Part shown: piece after piece, positions 11,901-23,469 of the stretch
Numbering within the stretch: the stretch's first letter is position 1
Layout: every line of letters starts with the position of its first letter
DNA from: Juglans regia
Taxonomy: Eukaryota > Streptophyta > Magnoliopsida > Fagales > Juglandaceae
Direction of reading: 5' to 3'
DNA length: 64,000 bases
NCBI RefSeq assembly: GCF_001411555.2
Contig: NC_049912.1
Location: 18,832,341 to 18,896,340 of the forward strand
The notes under the pieces: generated by a model
The model's input: only the letters and a program-made list of their open reading frames with translations
Database searches by the model: none
What the model was told of the DNA's origin: nothing
Translations under genes and position numbers: made by a program

Positions 11901-14900
11901 ACAGGTTGGAATTTGGAGCGAAACGGAACAAGGAGGTATAGTGTACCAGATACTACATTGGAACGGAATGGAATTTAAAACTATGATCTCCGGGGCTGTA
12001 CTACTAGGGGTGTGTCTAGCATCAACCTAAGTAAAGAAGCTTTTAGGTCATACGGTGTGCTAACTGCTAATAACTACTAAATAATTCAAACATCTATGTT
12101 GTCAATAACATCCATTAACTTTTTGGTTAATTGGGCATCTTCACTTTCCATCATGCAACTTTCTTATTTTGGAACTTTTGGCTGTTGGCCTTATTTTATC
12201 TTTGTTGGTATAGAGTGGATAATCTCATATGTATGTTAATTTAGATTCGTGTTCTATTAAAATCTGGTTGACATTGTTATCGATGCTTCAAAATACATTA
12301 GTAATTTGTATCCACTTTAACAGATTATGGGCATTTGAGATGTGTATCCCTTGACATTGTTCCTTTATATTACTAGCGATTTGAACAAACCAGGATAAGT
12401 TAATATCACATTAATACTTTATACTAGTTTGTTTTTTAATAAACCCATGAATGCATGAAGGCTTGATGATTGGATGTATGATTTTGCTTGAAATCATGCT
12501 TTGTTAATAGGTGGAGCTTTCTCTAGGGAGACCTCATGGATACTGCTGTTTTAGTCATTTCTGAGATATCAAATAAATGTGGTTTCTATATTTCTGGTAT
12601 CTGAAGTCTAATATTTGTAAGGTGCTGTTAATCTATATGATGTTTGTTAATTTTAACATTTTTTAATGCTTTTGTAGATCTCTTTACTGTTGATTATGGT
12701 TGATTGAACTGGTATTTTATTTAGCTTTAGACTGCTGAATTAATTATTTGTTCACTGGTTCATCTGCAGGCTAACAGTGTGGACGTTCTCCATTGTTACT
12801 ATGCACATGGAGAGGATAACGAGAGCTTTCAACGACGTAGTTACTGGATGCTTGATGCGTAAGTGATGCTTATAGTTAAAATTTTAACACCTGAAGAGTT
12901 TCAAATTTTGTTTTTGGTAGCATGGTACGAGATTATTTCTTTTCTGAATATTGCATAGGATGATGTGTTTGGCTCTAGCAGTGTATGATTCATTGAGCCC
13001 TTTGCATCCCAGCGCAGGGAATAATGAACTTTTTTTCTTTCCGTAAAAGTTTAATATTAAAATAATTGTAATGACAAACTTGAGTTTTTGTTGGTAAGGA
13101 TGAGTCTATATTTTGTTGCCTTCTGCCATCAATCTTGATGTGTACTTCCCTTCTCTTCAGGCGCTTAGAGCACATTGTTCTTGTACATTACAGAGAAGTG
13201 AAAGAGGTAATCCTTTGTGCTCATCTATGGCCATCAATTTTTTAATTCTCTAGGGTATTCCGAACAGAGTTTGATTTAAATTGTTGAACTCCAGCTGTGT
13301 ATCTTAAATGCTTGTGTAAATGAGTTTGTTTTCTTTATTGGAAATTTCGGCTCACACCCAATGGGTTTTAAAATTGACAAGATCACTCTTCACCTCCTTC
13401 TGTATGGAAAGGAGGTGGTATTTAAGTTAGAGCCAAGTGGCTTTTTGGGTTAAATGAATGTTGGTCATGTCAAGACTTGTAGCTATCTATGATCCTATCC
13501 ATGATCTAAATTGAATGTACATTAGTTGACTCTATTTGAGGTATTTTATTTTACTCCTTTATGTGGCTTAGGTATTGTGTTATGCCCTGTAATGTTATGT
13601 AGGGGTACAAGTCAGGCATCTCTCGCTTAATAGCAGATCCAGGATCACAAGCTGGAAGCCCTCAAAGTAGTCCTGTACCATGGTCTGCACAGGCAAATTC
13701 ACCTGCTCCGACAGTTCAGACGTCCTATGCATCAAGTGCAAACAGAGTCGATAGAAATGGACTAACGTTGTCATCAGAATTTGAGGATGTGGATTCTGGG
13801 AGTGATCCACGAGCATCTTCTCTCACTCAACCTCTTTTTGGTTCTTTCTTGCATAAAACCTCTTTGCTTGAACATAAAGTTGCAGGTAAAATTATTAATG
13901 TGGTTGAAGTCGCTTGTAAAAAATGTGGCTGGATTGTGATTACATCGTAATGCAAGGATTTATTTTTTTGAAGTTTTCTTCTGTATGGACTTTTGAACTT
14001 AGTAGGAGAATCTTTTAATTGGAGATCTCAATTATAAGATTATGTTATTGTGCTCTGTTATCTGGCACTTTGAATTATCAATTTATTTTTTGTATTAATC
14101 ATGGGCCAACCTATTCTGCTGTGTGTAGTCATTGAACAGGAGTTTCTGCCTTCTGAATATTTCTCTTTGGCCCCCTAGATATTTTTTAGGGTGTCTATAT
14201 CTTTAACTGCATATTCATTTTAATAATTGATTTAATCTTTTGGATAATATGTTTTGGGAGTTCTCAAGATGTGACCAGGTGGCTGTGCTGCCTTCAGGAT
14301 TTCCGGACTTGTCGAGGAGCCCCCCTGCTTCATGGGTGGCTGGAACTAAATATCATCAAGGTTCTGGATTATCTAACTGTGCTGAAACCAACAGCTCGAG
14401 CAACTCGAATGGTGTGCATGACCAGAAGCTTTTCACTGAACATCCTAGGGGAGCTGACTTTCTAACACATAAGTTAACAGATGCTAGATTGGATGCTAAT
14501 AGCTCTGTCCAGGATGTAACTAAGGGAGATAGATTGATCGCTGAAGGCAACCAGACATATATGGGAGCTTCTCTCGAGATAGTTCAGGTTTGTGGTCTTT
14601 CCCATTTGCTCTTGATTGACTTCATTTTTATAGCAAATATCTTAAATAAGAGGTCACAAACTATGTGCATATAATTTTCTTGATATTGATTTGCAGCACT
14701 AGAATTATGTGGGACTTCATTAACCCCTAGGGGTTGGCTCAAGTGGTTAGGGCCTTGGTCTCGGCATTATACTCCCTCTAGGTCTTAAGTTTGAAACCCT
14801 TGGGTGCAAACAATTTTTAGAGGCCATCGGGCTGGGGTCCCTTGAATTACTCCAGGAACACTTGCGGGAAACTGCTTGTCGTGAGGCTGTGCACTCTCGG

Positions 14901-17900
14901 GATTAGTCGAGAGTTTGTTCTTGGACACCCGGTGCTAATAAAAATAACATTTTGTGACTTAGTGACAGACCTTATTATTTTAATAATTAGACGTAGTGGG
15001 GTGGAGTCATGGTTGAATAATCCTGCTGGGGTGAATGAGTTGTATTTATCTATTGAAAAAGAAAGGAAAATTTCAGAAATTGATGTACATATATAATGAT
15101 GAAAACTTAAAAAACAAAGTCATACAAACATATATAGAAAAAAAAAATTAAAAATATAAAAACTCAAGGTGTATTGGAGGAAAAGGAATTATCGTAAAAT
15201 TGAGGATTGTGAATGGATGTTGGAGGAGCTCAAAATCTTCTTTTTTAATGCTCCCTTTGGATTGCTTCTATAGACTTTAGGGTGTCTCTTATATACATTA
15301 TGTGTACTTGGGTTGTGTCTTTTGCATTTTTTAATGAAGTTTTATTACTTCAAAAAAATTGACAAGCAAAAAGGGGCAAAAACTTAAAAATTAAAAAAAC
15401 CAAAATAAAACATAAAAATAAAAAATGAAGGTGTTGGCCCCCCCTCCCATCCCATTGCCCTCTCCAACCTCATTGAGCAAGTGAAGTGGTAGGGATCACC
15501 TCCTCCTGTAACGCCCTAATAGAAGGCCTAAACCACATGATCTATACTCTAAAAGGACTAGTCAATGATGCAATTGGAGCTCAATTGGAACCCTATAAAG
15601 AGTAAGAATTTCTCATTCCCAAATAATGTGAGATCCCATACTAGGGGTGCTATCAGCATGGTGCAGGGCGAGGTGGACCCACCCCCGCACCCCGCCTCGC
15701 ACCATGTGGAGGGAGCGTTTCCAACCCCACCCCCAGCCCCGGTACCGGGGGGTGGGGTTGAAACAGCCCCCCGCCCGCCTCCTGCTCAACCCAATGATCC
15801 ATTGGGTCTATAAATTATTTTTGGGTCTAAAATTTTTTTGACCCAAATTATAATATAATTAAAATTATAAATTAAAATTTATATATTCAAAAAGAATATA
15901 AACTTATTACAGTTGTATTTTGGATTGTCTTGCATTAACTTGAATTCAACTTCAAGTTTTTAACAAATTGTATATATCTATATACAATATATTTATATAA
16001 ATATTAAAAATATAATTTTTTATATTAAATAGGGGAGGGGTGCGGAGTGGGGGGTTAGGGTGGGGCCCCCCAGCTAGGGGTCTTCCATGCGGGGCGGATG
16101 GGGGGTGGGCCCCCGCTGCCCACCCCTGTCCCATACACCACCTACCCTTATCTTTATCATATTGGGTATCAGAATCTACCCTAGTTAAATTCCCGACGTC
16201 CTTGTCGGGCAAGTCCGTTTTAGGTGGCATGGCTCAAGTCCCACATTTCTGGTGGGATAGACTCTGATACTATTTGTATTGCTCTAATGGAAGGCTCAAA
16301 CCACATGACCTATACTCCAAAATGACTAGTCAATGATACAATTGAAATCTCATTGGAACATTATAATGAGCAAGAACTTCTCCTTCCAAAGCAATGTGAG
16401 ATTCCATACATTTCTTACTCTTATCCTTATCATATGGGGTATCAAAATACATTTGTAACGTTCTAATGGAAGGTCCAAACCACATGATCTATACTCTAAA
16501 AGAACTAGTCATGATACAATTGAAGCCCTATTGGAACATTATAAAGAGCAAGAACTTCTCATTCCCAAGCAATGTGGGATCCCATACACCACCTACGCTT
16601 ATCCGGGTATCACACTTTCGGACCTTGACATGGTAGGGAGGGCCCCCCCACCCACAACCTCTTTTTTTCTACTCAAGCTAAACCAGAGCCGAAGATCCGG
16701 CTCATTGATTCAAATGCAAATCTGCTCTCTCTCTCTCTTATTCATACCCACTGTGAGTTCTGCTCTCCCTAAACCCAACACAGATGATTTGTTTCTTTGA
16801 GTTTGAAACCCTCAGAACTTGGTCTGACTCTTGTCGATGTTTTCCTGATTTTGATAAAATTGATTTGAACAAGGGAATGCACAATGTCTCAAGTGTAAGC
16901 CCCCCTGCTGGTGGGGGGATCCTCACCCACTTCATTTTTTATTTATGCTTTACGTATATATTTATAATTTTTATGTTCTTTATATATATAATTTATCTTT
17001 TCCTTATTTTATGTCTTTTCTTTTATTGATTTTTTAAAGTTTTTTTTTTTTTACTTGCATCTAAAGTTTTATTTATACTTTTATGTTTTATATTTATATT
17101 TTGCATTTTTGTATATGTTTGGACTCTAACTTTTGATTCTTTCTTTTTCTTTTTTTGGTTTTTTATGTTATTTTTCACCTCTAGTAGTTTTGTACGTGGC
17201 ATGCCAACTTGATGCTGACAACTTCTTGGTTTTGGACAGAAACCTGATGAGTCAAAACATAGGAATCAATTAGTTTTTTCATCCTTATAAACACAGTGAT
17301 CACTTTTAAGAAGACCAAAACTGGGGCTATTTTTATTTTTCCCAAAAGAAAAGGAGAGGGGCAGAGAGAACCACCACGGCAGTGTTGAGGCTTAAAGACG
17401 AACATGCTTGTTACAAAGTTCTGTGTTTGTATGCATTGAATTGATGCATAAGCATCTGTTGTTTTATGTTATGGAGTTTATTTTTACTATTGTGCTGTCT
17501 TTCTAGTGTCTCAATTCAAACCTAATATTGTGTCAGTTAGTTGTCTGTGTTGGATCTTGTTTTATTGACTTTAGATGGATGTTTACCATTATAGTTCCCC
17601 AAGTGAGATTTACACCTTGTTGCAGGTGCAGCGTGAGCCTGGTTTCATTTCAGATCATCCTCAATTTCAAAGTTGTTCGGATCCACATATAGAAGTCAAG
17701 TCTACCTTTCATGCTGAAAAGAAATCCAAAGATGGTGTAAATAACAATGAAGCTGGTGAGCTGAAGAAACTTGACAGCTTTGGGAGATGGATGGATAAAG
17801 AAATTGGTGGAGATTGTGATGATTCCTTGATGGCTTCGGACTCTGGGAACTACTGGAATACACTTGATGCTGATAATGATGACAAGGAAGTATCCAGCTT

Positions 17901-20900
17901 ATCACATCATATGCATTTAGATACTGATATGCTGGGCCCTTCCCTTGCCCAAGAACAGCTATTTACTATCCAGGATTTTTCACCAGATTGGACTTATTCT
18001 GGGGATACAACAGTGGATACTGCAAAGGATTCATCAAAGGTGTGCATACTTTGGTTTGGGATGTTATTATTCCTGCATATTCTAAAAGTCACGTAGGCAT
18101 GCTTGCTGCCTTTAGTCAATGCTAGAGAATCGGAAATATAAATCATGCTTTTTTATTCTTCTTTTGTTCAGGTTTTAATCGTTGGTACATTTTTGGTAAG
18201 CAAGGAGATATCTAGCAAGATTAAGTGGGGATGTATGTTTGGTGAGATTGAGGTTTCTGCTGAAGTTCTGACTGATACTGTCATCAGATGTCATACACCT
18301 CAACATGCTCCCGGGCGTGTTCCATTCTATATCACCCGCAGTGATAGGTTAGCCTGCAGTGAGGTGAGGGAGTTTGAGTATCGTGAAAAGCCATCAGGAA
18401 TTGGGTTTCATATGGCAGTGAAAAGTGCTTCAGAAGATGAAGTACGTTTTCAGATGCGCCTGGTGAAACTTTTAAATCTAGGCAGGGTGAGGAATAGATT
18501 CAATTGCTCAAATCAGGATTGTGATAAATGTAAGCTTAAGAGTACAATATATTCAATGAAAAGTGAAAGTGGAAATGATTTGGGAAGGGTTGAAGAGACT
18601 TCTATGACCTTCAATAGTAATCACATGATCCCTAGAGATAGATTGATACAATGTCTGTTGAAGGATAGTCTTTCTGAGTGGCTAATTTTGAAAGTACATG
18701 AAGGAGGTAAAGGACCACATGTCTTGGACTATGAAGGCCAAGGAGTTATACATTTGGCAGCTGCTCTTGGTTATGAATGGGCCATGGGGCCCATAGTTTC
18801 TGTTGGTGTCAGTCCCAATTTCAGAGATGCGCATGGAAGAACTGGGCTTCACTGGGCTTCGTATTTTGGGAGGTCAGATTGCTTTCTTAGATTCTCTTCT
18901 AAGTATTAATATACTGTCAACTCCTGATGAATAGAGTTTTGATTTCAAATGCTGGCATATGGTTTATTTCCTTTATTCATCCAGCTATCTATTGTATCAA
19001 ATGAATAATCGATCTAATTATCAATATTGAATTTGAAGTTTAAATTTATCAATGAAGTCATCCATTGTTGTCTAATGCCTCAGATTTTGTTATTAAAGCC
19101 TTTAAAAATCAGTACTTAAAGTGGATCTTCAAATGCTGCATATGGTTTATTTCCTTTCTTCATCCAGCTGTCTATTATATTGAGCAAAACAAAATCCAGC
19201 TGTCTATTATATCAAATGAATAATTGATCTAATTAATAATATCGAATTTAAAGTTGAAATTTATCAAATATTGAATTTGATGTTTTTAACGCCTTTGAAA
19301 ATGAGTACTGAAAGTGGGTTGCCGAGCCATTTTATTTTTGGATTATTGGCTCGATCCCCTTCTGGATCCAATCTTTCATACATACAATATGTATTCTCGT
19401 CACCGATAAAAAAAAACAAAAAGGATTTTGTTTTCAAAACTGAATTGAATTGAGAAAATCGTGAATAAAATGTATGTAAGCGAGGGAAACTCCCTTATAT
19501 TTTTACCCTTCCAATATATGAAGCTTGGTTTTGAGGTTTCTCAGCATGAATCTAGGATTGTTTATGTTTAAGTTGAATCTTTTATTTAATACTTGTCTAT
19601 TTATTAGTAGCGATTAAGTTGCTGTTCTTTTTCTCCTTTCTGTAGAGAGGAAGCAGTCATTGCACTTCTTAGACTGGGTGCTGCACCAGGCGCTGTTGAG
19701 GACCCAACACCAGAATCTCCTGGAGGAAAAACAGCTGCTGATCTGGCATCTAGCAGAGGACATAAAGGGATTGCTGGATACCTGGCAGAAGCAGATCTAA
19801 CCAGTCACCTTTCTTCACTGACTGTCAATGAAAATGTAATGGACACTGTTGCTGCAAGTATTGCAGCTGAAAAGGCTATTGAAAATGCCGCACAAGTTGT
19901 CCCATTGGATGTGGCAGAAAAGGAGAACCTTTCTCTGAGAGAATCTCTTGCTGCTGTTAGGAAGTCAGCTCATGCAGCTGCTCTAATACAAGCTGCATTC
20001 CGTGCTCGTTCATTCAATCATAGACAATCATCTAAGAACTTCAATGATATTTCTGAAGCCACACTTGACCTAGTTGCACTTGGCTCTTTGAACAAAGTCC
20101 GGAAATTGGGCCACTTTGAGGAATATTTGCATTCTGCAGCTGTCAAGATCCAGCAAAGATATCGTGGTTGGAAGGGAAGAAAAGAGTTCTTGAAGATACG
20201 CACCCGCATAGTGAAAATTCAGGTACTCCTGTATATATGTAGTTTTCTTATGTTTTTTGCATCAAATTATCTTGTTTTCTAACCAGAGTCCTTGAAGGAG
20301 ATTGATTTATTTTTTTAATTTATTTAGGTGTGTCTATTTTATACTCCGTCTACTTGAGATTGAATAAAATTATTTTACTATTTTATACTCCCTGTCTATT
20401 TTATAAAATTATTTTACTTATTTTACTAACAAGGGAGAGAACTTGCCAGCTGCTAGGGTTTTGTCACATACCCTATTTCATTCCTATTTGTGTTCACTGG
20501 TTAGAATGTTTTTGCCTGATCCATGTGATTTGGGCACATTTCACATTCGGGTAAAAGTCATGTTGCATTTGCACCGTCTCTGTAATTCCTTTTCATAAAA
20601 GAAAGAGTGTTCATTGGTTGCAATTTGTGCTTTCTATAAACTTTCACAACATCTCCCCCCCCAAAAAAAAAAAAAATCATTTATTCTGCTTAATGCTCAT
20701 AGGCTCATGTGAGGGGACATCAGGTTCGAAAGCAGTATAAAAGGGTTGTTTGGTCTGTTAGTATCGTCGAAAAGGCAATACTGCGTTGGAGGCGGAAAGG
20801 ATCTGGTTTGCGTGGATTTCGAGTGGATAAAGTGATGGGAGATGTGGCATCAGAAACTGAGAAAACTGATGAGTATGAATTCTTGCGAATTGGCCGGAAA

Positions 20901-21462
20901 CAAAAATTTGCTGGAGTTGAAAAGGCTCTAGCAAGAGTCAGGTCCATGGTTCGTTATCCAGAAGCACGTGATCAGTATATGAGGCTAGTTACCAAGTTTG
21001 GTAATCTAAAGGTATTTTTGCGTTCTCTTAATTGCTGCTTCAATATTAGCTGTCATAAACTGTCTGTCTGCTTCCTAGTTGTCGTGAATCTCTTAAGGTT
21101 CTGGTTCCTGCAACCAGATTCAGATTCAATTTCTTAAAAAGGAAAAAGAAAGGGTTATGATGGTTGCAGCAACAGCTACTAGGTGTGACATGTTTTTCTT
21201 CTCACAGGAAGGTTCTTGGATATAGTTCCTCGCATGTATGACATAATTCTTAAGTTAGTTTCTTAATTAATTGATCAGTTTTTAACGTGATGGATTATTT
21301 TATAAATTTGTTATGAGTATTGAATTCTACGTCTTTGTAACTCAACAGATGGGTGATGAAGGGAGCAGTGTAATGCTTCAAGCTGAAACTTCACAAAAGA
21401 GCAGAACAGAGGAAGATTTGCCTGCATTCTCAAAGGAGCCTGCACGTACATCAGATCAGTGA
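3915..21462 (+). CDS. CAMTA: Calmodulin-binding transcription activator (CAMTA)
   Basis: Twelve coding exons: 3915-3954, 7861-7980, 9256-9371, 12770-12858, 13161-13206, 13603-13885, 14298-14587, 17626-18039, 18172-18872, 19646-20222, 20703-21011, 21349-21462. All introns are GT-AG, phases agree, and the sum is 1032 codons plus stop. Domains in order: CG-1 DNA-binding domain (about 14-138, e.g. YRWLRPSEICEILRNH, FRKDGYRWRKKKDGKTVKEA, VLHCYYAHGEDNESFQRRSY); acidic/Ser-rich linker; TIG domain (467 to about 541, CMFGEIEVSAEVL); ankyrin region (about 650-755); IQ motifs near 811, 865 and 888 (AALIQAAFRAR, AAVKIQQRYRGWKGR, IVKIQAHVRGHQVRKQY); then a CaM-binding helix (VEKAILRWRRKGSGLRGF). CAMTA proteins are nuclear Ca2+/CaM-responsive activators binding CGCG-type elements in cold and defence responses. 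N-terminus and TIG resemble the CAMTA1/2/3 clade. The start is the first ATG of the conserved MAES-type N-terminus. Introns 1, 3 and 7 are swollen by transposons. Confidence 0.95.
5052..5266. mobile_element. Harbinger-like MITE with TTA target duplication
   Basis: Terminal inverted repeats GGGCTCATTTGTTTTC and GAAAACAAACGAGGCC match at 14 of 16 positions. The element is flanked by TTA at 5049-5051 and 5267-5269, the 3-bp duplication typical of PIF/Harbinger elements. The interior is AT-rich with the 'gagatgagat' subterminal repeats seen in many other MITEs of this window. Confidence 0.75.
5270..5903. mobile_element. Second Harbinger-like MITE with internal duplication
   Basis: Left end AGCTACGTTTGGGTA and right end TACCCAAACATAGCC are inverted repeats (13 of 15). 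TTA flanks it on both sides (5267-5269 shared with the previous MITE, and 5904-5906). Inside, a unit of about 285 bp beginning at 5309 is repeated from 5594 to about 5795, and the unit itself contains short repeats of 'gtgataaatattatag'. Confidence 0.75.
7625..7727 (-). mobile_element. Truncated tRNA-derived SINE
   Basis: On the reverse strand this starts CCCCTAGGGGTTGGCTTATG, passes a tRNA-like A-box region and a B-box-like 'ggttcaaaccctt', then GTGCAAACAATTTCTA and stops. It is the 5' half of the same SINE found complete at 14723-14946 in intron 7. It lies in CAMTA intron 1 in antisense orientation. Confidence 0.7.
8085..8365 (-). mobile_element. LINE 3' end stub
   Basis: Read on the reverse strand this gives a degraded C-terminal LINE ORF2 tail (patches like WCIWREKYDANFEDSKQ), followed by a 3' leader ending near an A-run. 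It is a short, 5'-truncated copy in CAMTA intron 2, antisense to the gene. Confidence 0.55.
9650..9890. mobile_element. Possible hAT-like MITE
   Basis: The interval is rich in GGGTTGACCCG/GGGTCAACC inverted motifs (for example around 9690-9790 and 9835-9860), a composition typical of short non-autonomous hAT elements in plants. I could not identify a target duplication. It is in CAMTA intron 3. Confidence 0.35.
9955..10160. mobile_element. Possible degenerate MITE with GAGCTCGAAC motifs
   Basis: The segment has repeated 'gttcgaact', 'gagctcaag' and 'ctcaagcttgag' strings in both orientations, the composition of subterminal regions of short hAT-type elements. No target duplication or matching second end was found. 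Confidence 0.3.
10306..11300 (-). mobile_element. LTR retrotransposon fragment with primer binding site
   Basis: On the reverse strand, 10772-10761 reads TGGTATCAGAGC, the classic initiator-Met tRNA primer binding site of plant LTR elements. The sequence to its right from 10775 (beginning TG) would be the 5' LTR. The sequence to its left would be internal leader DNA, which has no recognisable gag. The 143-codon ORF on the opposite strand here has no domain I know. LTR right boundary is uncertain. The fragment lies in CAMTA intron 3. Confidence 0.5.
11338..11985. mobile_element. MITE-like element with imperfect terminal inverted repeats
   Basis: The left end TATTAAATTCCGTG and the right end ACGGAATGGAATTTAAAA are imperfect inverted repeats. 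Subterminal GGAACGGAAT and CATTCCAGT motifs recur in both orientations. The middle is an AT-rich microsatellite (11430-11540). Confidence 0.45.
14723..14946 (+). mobile_element. tRNA-derived SINE, near complete
   Basis: The element begins CCCCTAGGGGTTGGCTCAAG. It contains an A-box match TGGCTCAAGTGG and a degraded B-box AGTTTGAAACCC at tRNA-like spacing, then a non-tRNA body ending ...GGACACCCGGTGCTAATAAA. It lies in CAMTA intron 7 in the sense direction. A truncated copy of the same family is at 7625-7727. Confidence 0.75.
15170..15358 (+). mobile_element. LINE 3' end stub
   Basis: Sense-strand translation gives a degraded LINE tail (patch WMLEELKIFFFNAPF), then a 3' leader ending in a short A-run at about 15345-15358. 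The patch is similar to the antisense stub at 8085-8365, so both come from related L1-type elements. It is in CAMTA intron 7. Confidence 0.5.
15507..16614 (-). mobile_element. TRIM element with three LTR copies
   Basis: Three copies of a 160-175-bp repeat starting TGTAACG or TGTATTG and ending near GGGTATCA occur at 15507-16171 (interrupted by a 487-bp hAT MITE), 16275-16444 and 16454-16614. Between copies 1 and 2 is a 103-bp internal segment whose reverse strand has AGTATCAGAGTC next to copy 2, a near match to the Met-tRNA primer binding site. LTRs under 200 bp plus a tiny internal domain fit a Terminal-repeat Retrotransposon In Miniature. The extra third copy suggests unequal recombination or a tandem insertion. 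It has no coding capacity. Confidence 0.7.
15642..16128. mobile_element. hAT MITE with perfect 8-bp target duplication
   Basis: Ends are TAGGGGTG and CACCCCTG (7 of 8 inverted). The flanks are TCCCATAC at 15634-15641 and again at 16129-16136, an exact 8-bp duplication as hAT transposases make. The ends are GC-rich and partly palindromic and the middle is AT-rich. It interrupts the first LTR of the TRIM; removing it and one duplication restores LTR continuity. A related element is at 43207-44068. Confidence 0.85.
18946..19320. repeat. Local tandem duplication in CAMTA intron 9
   Basis: A block beginning CAAATGCTGGCATATGG at 18946 recurs diverged from 19130. It includes 'tttatttcctttattcatccag' and 'tcaaatgaataatcgatctaatt'-like segments. 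A further partial copy of the unit's end ('gagtactgaaagtgg') is near 19300. Period is roughly 185-200 bp. Confidence 0.65.
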
Positions 21463-22319
21463 TCTACTTCTCTGTGCCAAATAGCGAGTAGAATTAAACT
21501 GTCTGAGCAGGTACTGGTCATACTATTTTTTACCTGTAAGTAGTGTCTTAACATATTTTACTCGTACTCTGGTGGAGAAAGAGGAGTGCAAGGTGGAAGG
21601 TTGTAAATATATTTTTCCCCTTTATCTCTCTTTTCCTTTTTTCTCTTCCTTGCAACCGGTGGTAAAATTTTACCTGGAATAGGGTTTAGGAAGGGGACGA
21701 CTCTTAATGGGAACATGGGAATGGTTGAAATTGATGCATATGTTATGCAAGGTCGAAAATGGTGTTGTTGCTGATTTATACTCGTACTTCGGCCGGTATA
21801 TATGTAGTTGAACCGTTATTATGAGATCAAATTTGATTTAATTCTTTTGATACTGCCATCTTTGCTTTGGTGATGAATATTAGCTTGAGTTTTTTTAGCT
21901 TATGACTAATTCTTGCTGGCATTCTTGCATATGCCTTCATATCATCAATGTTCTTCATCTTTAGATTTTACTGTAGTCATACTTATTGATGTGTTATTTT
22001 TTAAGTGGTTGTATATTGAAGTGATAAACATACGATGCCAATTAGAATGTCGTATCATCAAGCATGGCTGGAGATGACAAAGTCTATGATGAAAAGTAGC
22101 ATTGCTAAATATATATATATATACAAGGAAAATGCTAGTTAGTCTCTTCAAGTGTACCGTTCAAAGTTACCGCCAGTATATTTTATTTTCTTTAATGTTT
22201 AAATAAGTTATTACTAGTGCATTTGTGTATTTTTTTTAATATTTAAAAAACACAAATAAAACAAAAACCAAAATGTTCTAAGGGTACACTTGAGGGGGCT
22301 AAGTGAGGGGGTTGAGCAC
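21463..22319. other. CAMTA 3' flank
   Basis: Downstream of the CAMTA stop the sequence is T-rich and non-coding, consistent with a 3' untranslated region of a few hundred bases. No single polyadenylation signal stands out. Nothing else is recognised up to the LTR scrap at 22320. Confidence 0.4.
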
Positions 22320-22565
22320 CACCACCCAAAAGAAAAGAGATAGCCGGGAGAGCTTTGAGAGAAAAGAAGAGAGTTGAATTGAGTAGAGTGTGATCCTTTT
22401 CCTTTGTAATATTTTCTTATGTTCTACTATTTATTAGTGAAGTTCTTTTATGTGGATATAGGCAATTGCCGAACCACGTTAAATTCTTAGTGTCATTGAG
22501 TGCGTAGGTGTACTATTTTATTTTCGGTTTTATTTCTTCCGTTGTGTTGATTTTTCCAACACAAA
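22320..22565 (+). mobile_element. Copia-type LTR fragment
   Basis: The sequence has the look of the 3' half of a plant Ty1/copia LTR: a purine-rich GAGAGAAAAGAAGAG stretch, then 'gtggatataggcaattgccgaaccacg', and an end TTTTCCAACACA. No internal coding sequence adjoins it, so it is a truncated or solo LTR. This is based on recollected LTR character. Confidence 0.45.
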
Positions 22566-23365
22566 CAGCATCATCTGATTCAGTGCAGAGAGCAATTCAT
22601 GCACCGCTCCCCTCTGATTTGCTCTACAGTCATCTGGGCAGCAATTATATATATATATGCTTCCTTCCTTCATATTTGCTTCTGATATGCATGCATGCAA
22701 GTATGCAACTGCAGCAGCAACAAGAAGACAGACAGACATTGAAACCTAAAAAGCAAAAGGTTCGAGACCATGATGTCACAAAGACAATTAATTTACTGAG
22801 CAAAACTATGTCAGCTTTGGTGGCTAATAGATACTATTAATTGATGAAATGAATTGCGGCTCTGTTTCATAGAAACCTCATACCACTCAAAAGTACCCAC
22901 AAGGCCAGTGCGACGCAAAGTATGTCCAGTAATGCATAGCTATTTTTTGGTTTTGGATGGATAAAACAACAGGTGTCAGCATGAAATGTACCAACTCTCT
23001 TGCACTTTTTCTCAGGAAATGTACCAACAACAGGAGATGCAGCATGGAAACATCCTACTTTTACACAAAGAGGAAGAGAAATTGGCAGCCAATATGGGGC
23101 TGTCTCTGTTTCTTAAAGTCGAACAAACAAAAAAAGTTCTACAATGCAAAAGAGAATGCAAACTAATGAGATCAGGCTATTGATACTTGACACTTAAAAA
23201 CGCTAGTAGTCTAACATGACTTGCGTTGTATTTAATCGTCATATCCAATCTCACTCCAAGTAAATCTCGGATGACCTCATATGTCATGCTTTCTGTTGCA
23301 TGCCTGCCCTAGCATGGCATAGACAGAGTTATACATAGGAGAGCTGCTACATAGCATCCACTGTA
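22566..23365. other. Unassigned intergenic stretch
   Basis: I found no splice-consistent gene, RNA gene or transposon. Small ORFs present in two overlapping frames (22957-23183) carry no recognised domain. Confidence 0.3.
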
Positions 23366-23469
23366 GTGGGTGCACACAATGCACTCACTACGTGGATGCT
23401 TATGGTTCATGAATTATTTTTTTTTTTCACCAGACGGATTCTCCCGTCTCTCTCATCCCTCCCATTGTC

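Noticed and set aside
14240..14297. CAMTA exon 7 extending left to 14240
   Set aside because: The reading frame is open, but the acceptor CCTTCAG at 14297 joins exon 6 in phase with a glycine codon and yields the expected linker; the upstream part reads as intron.
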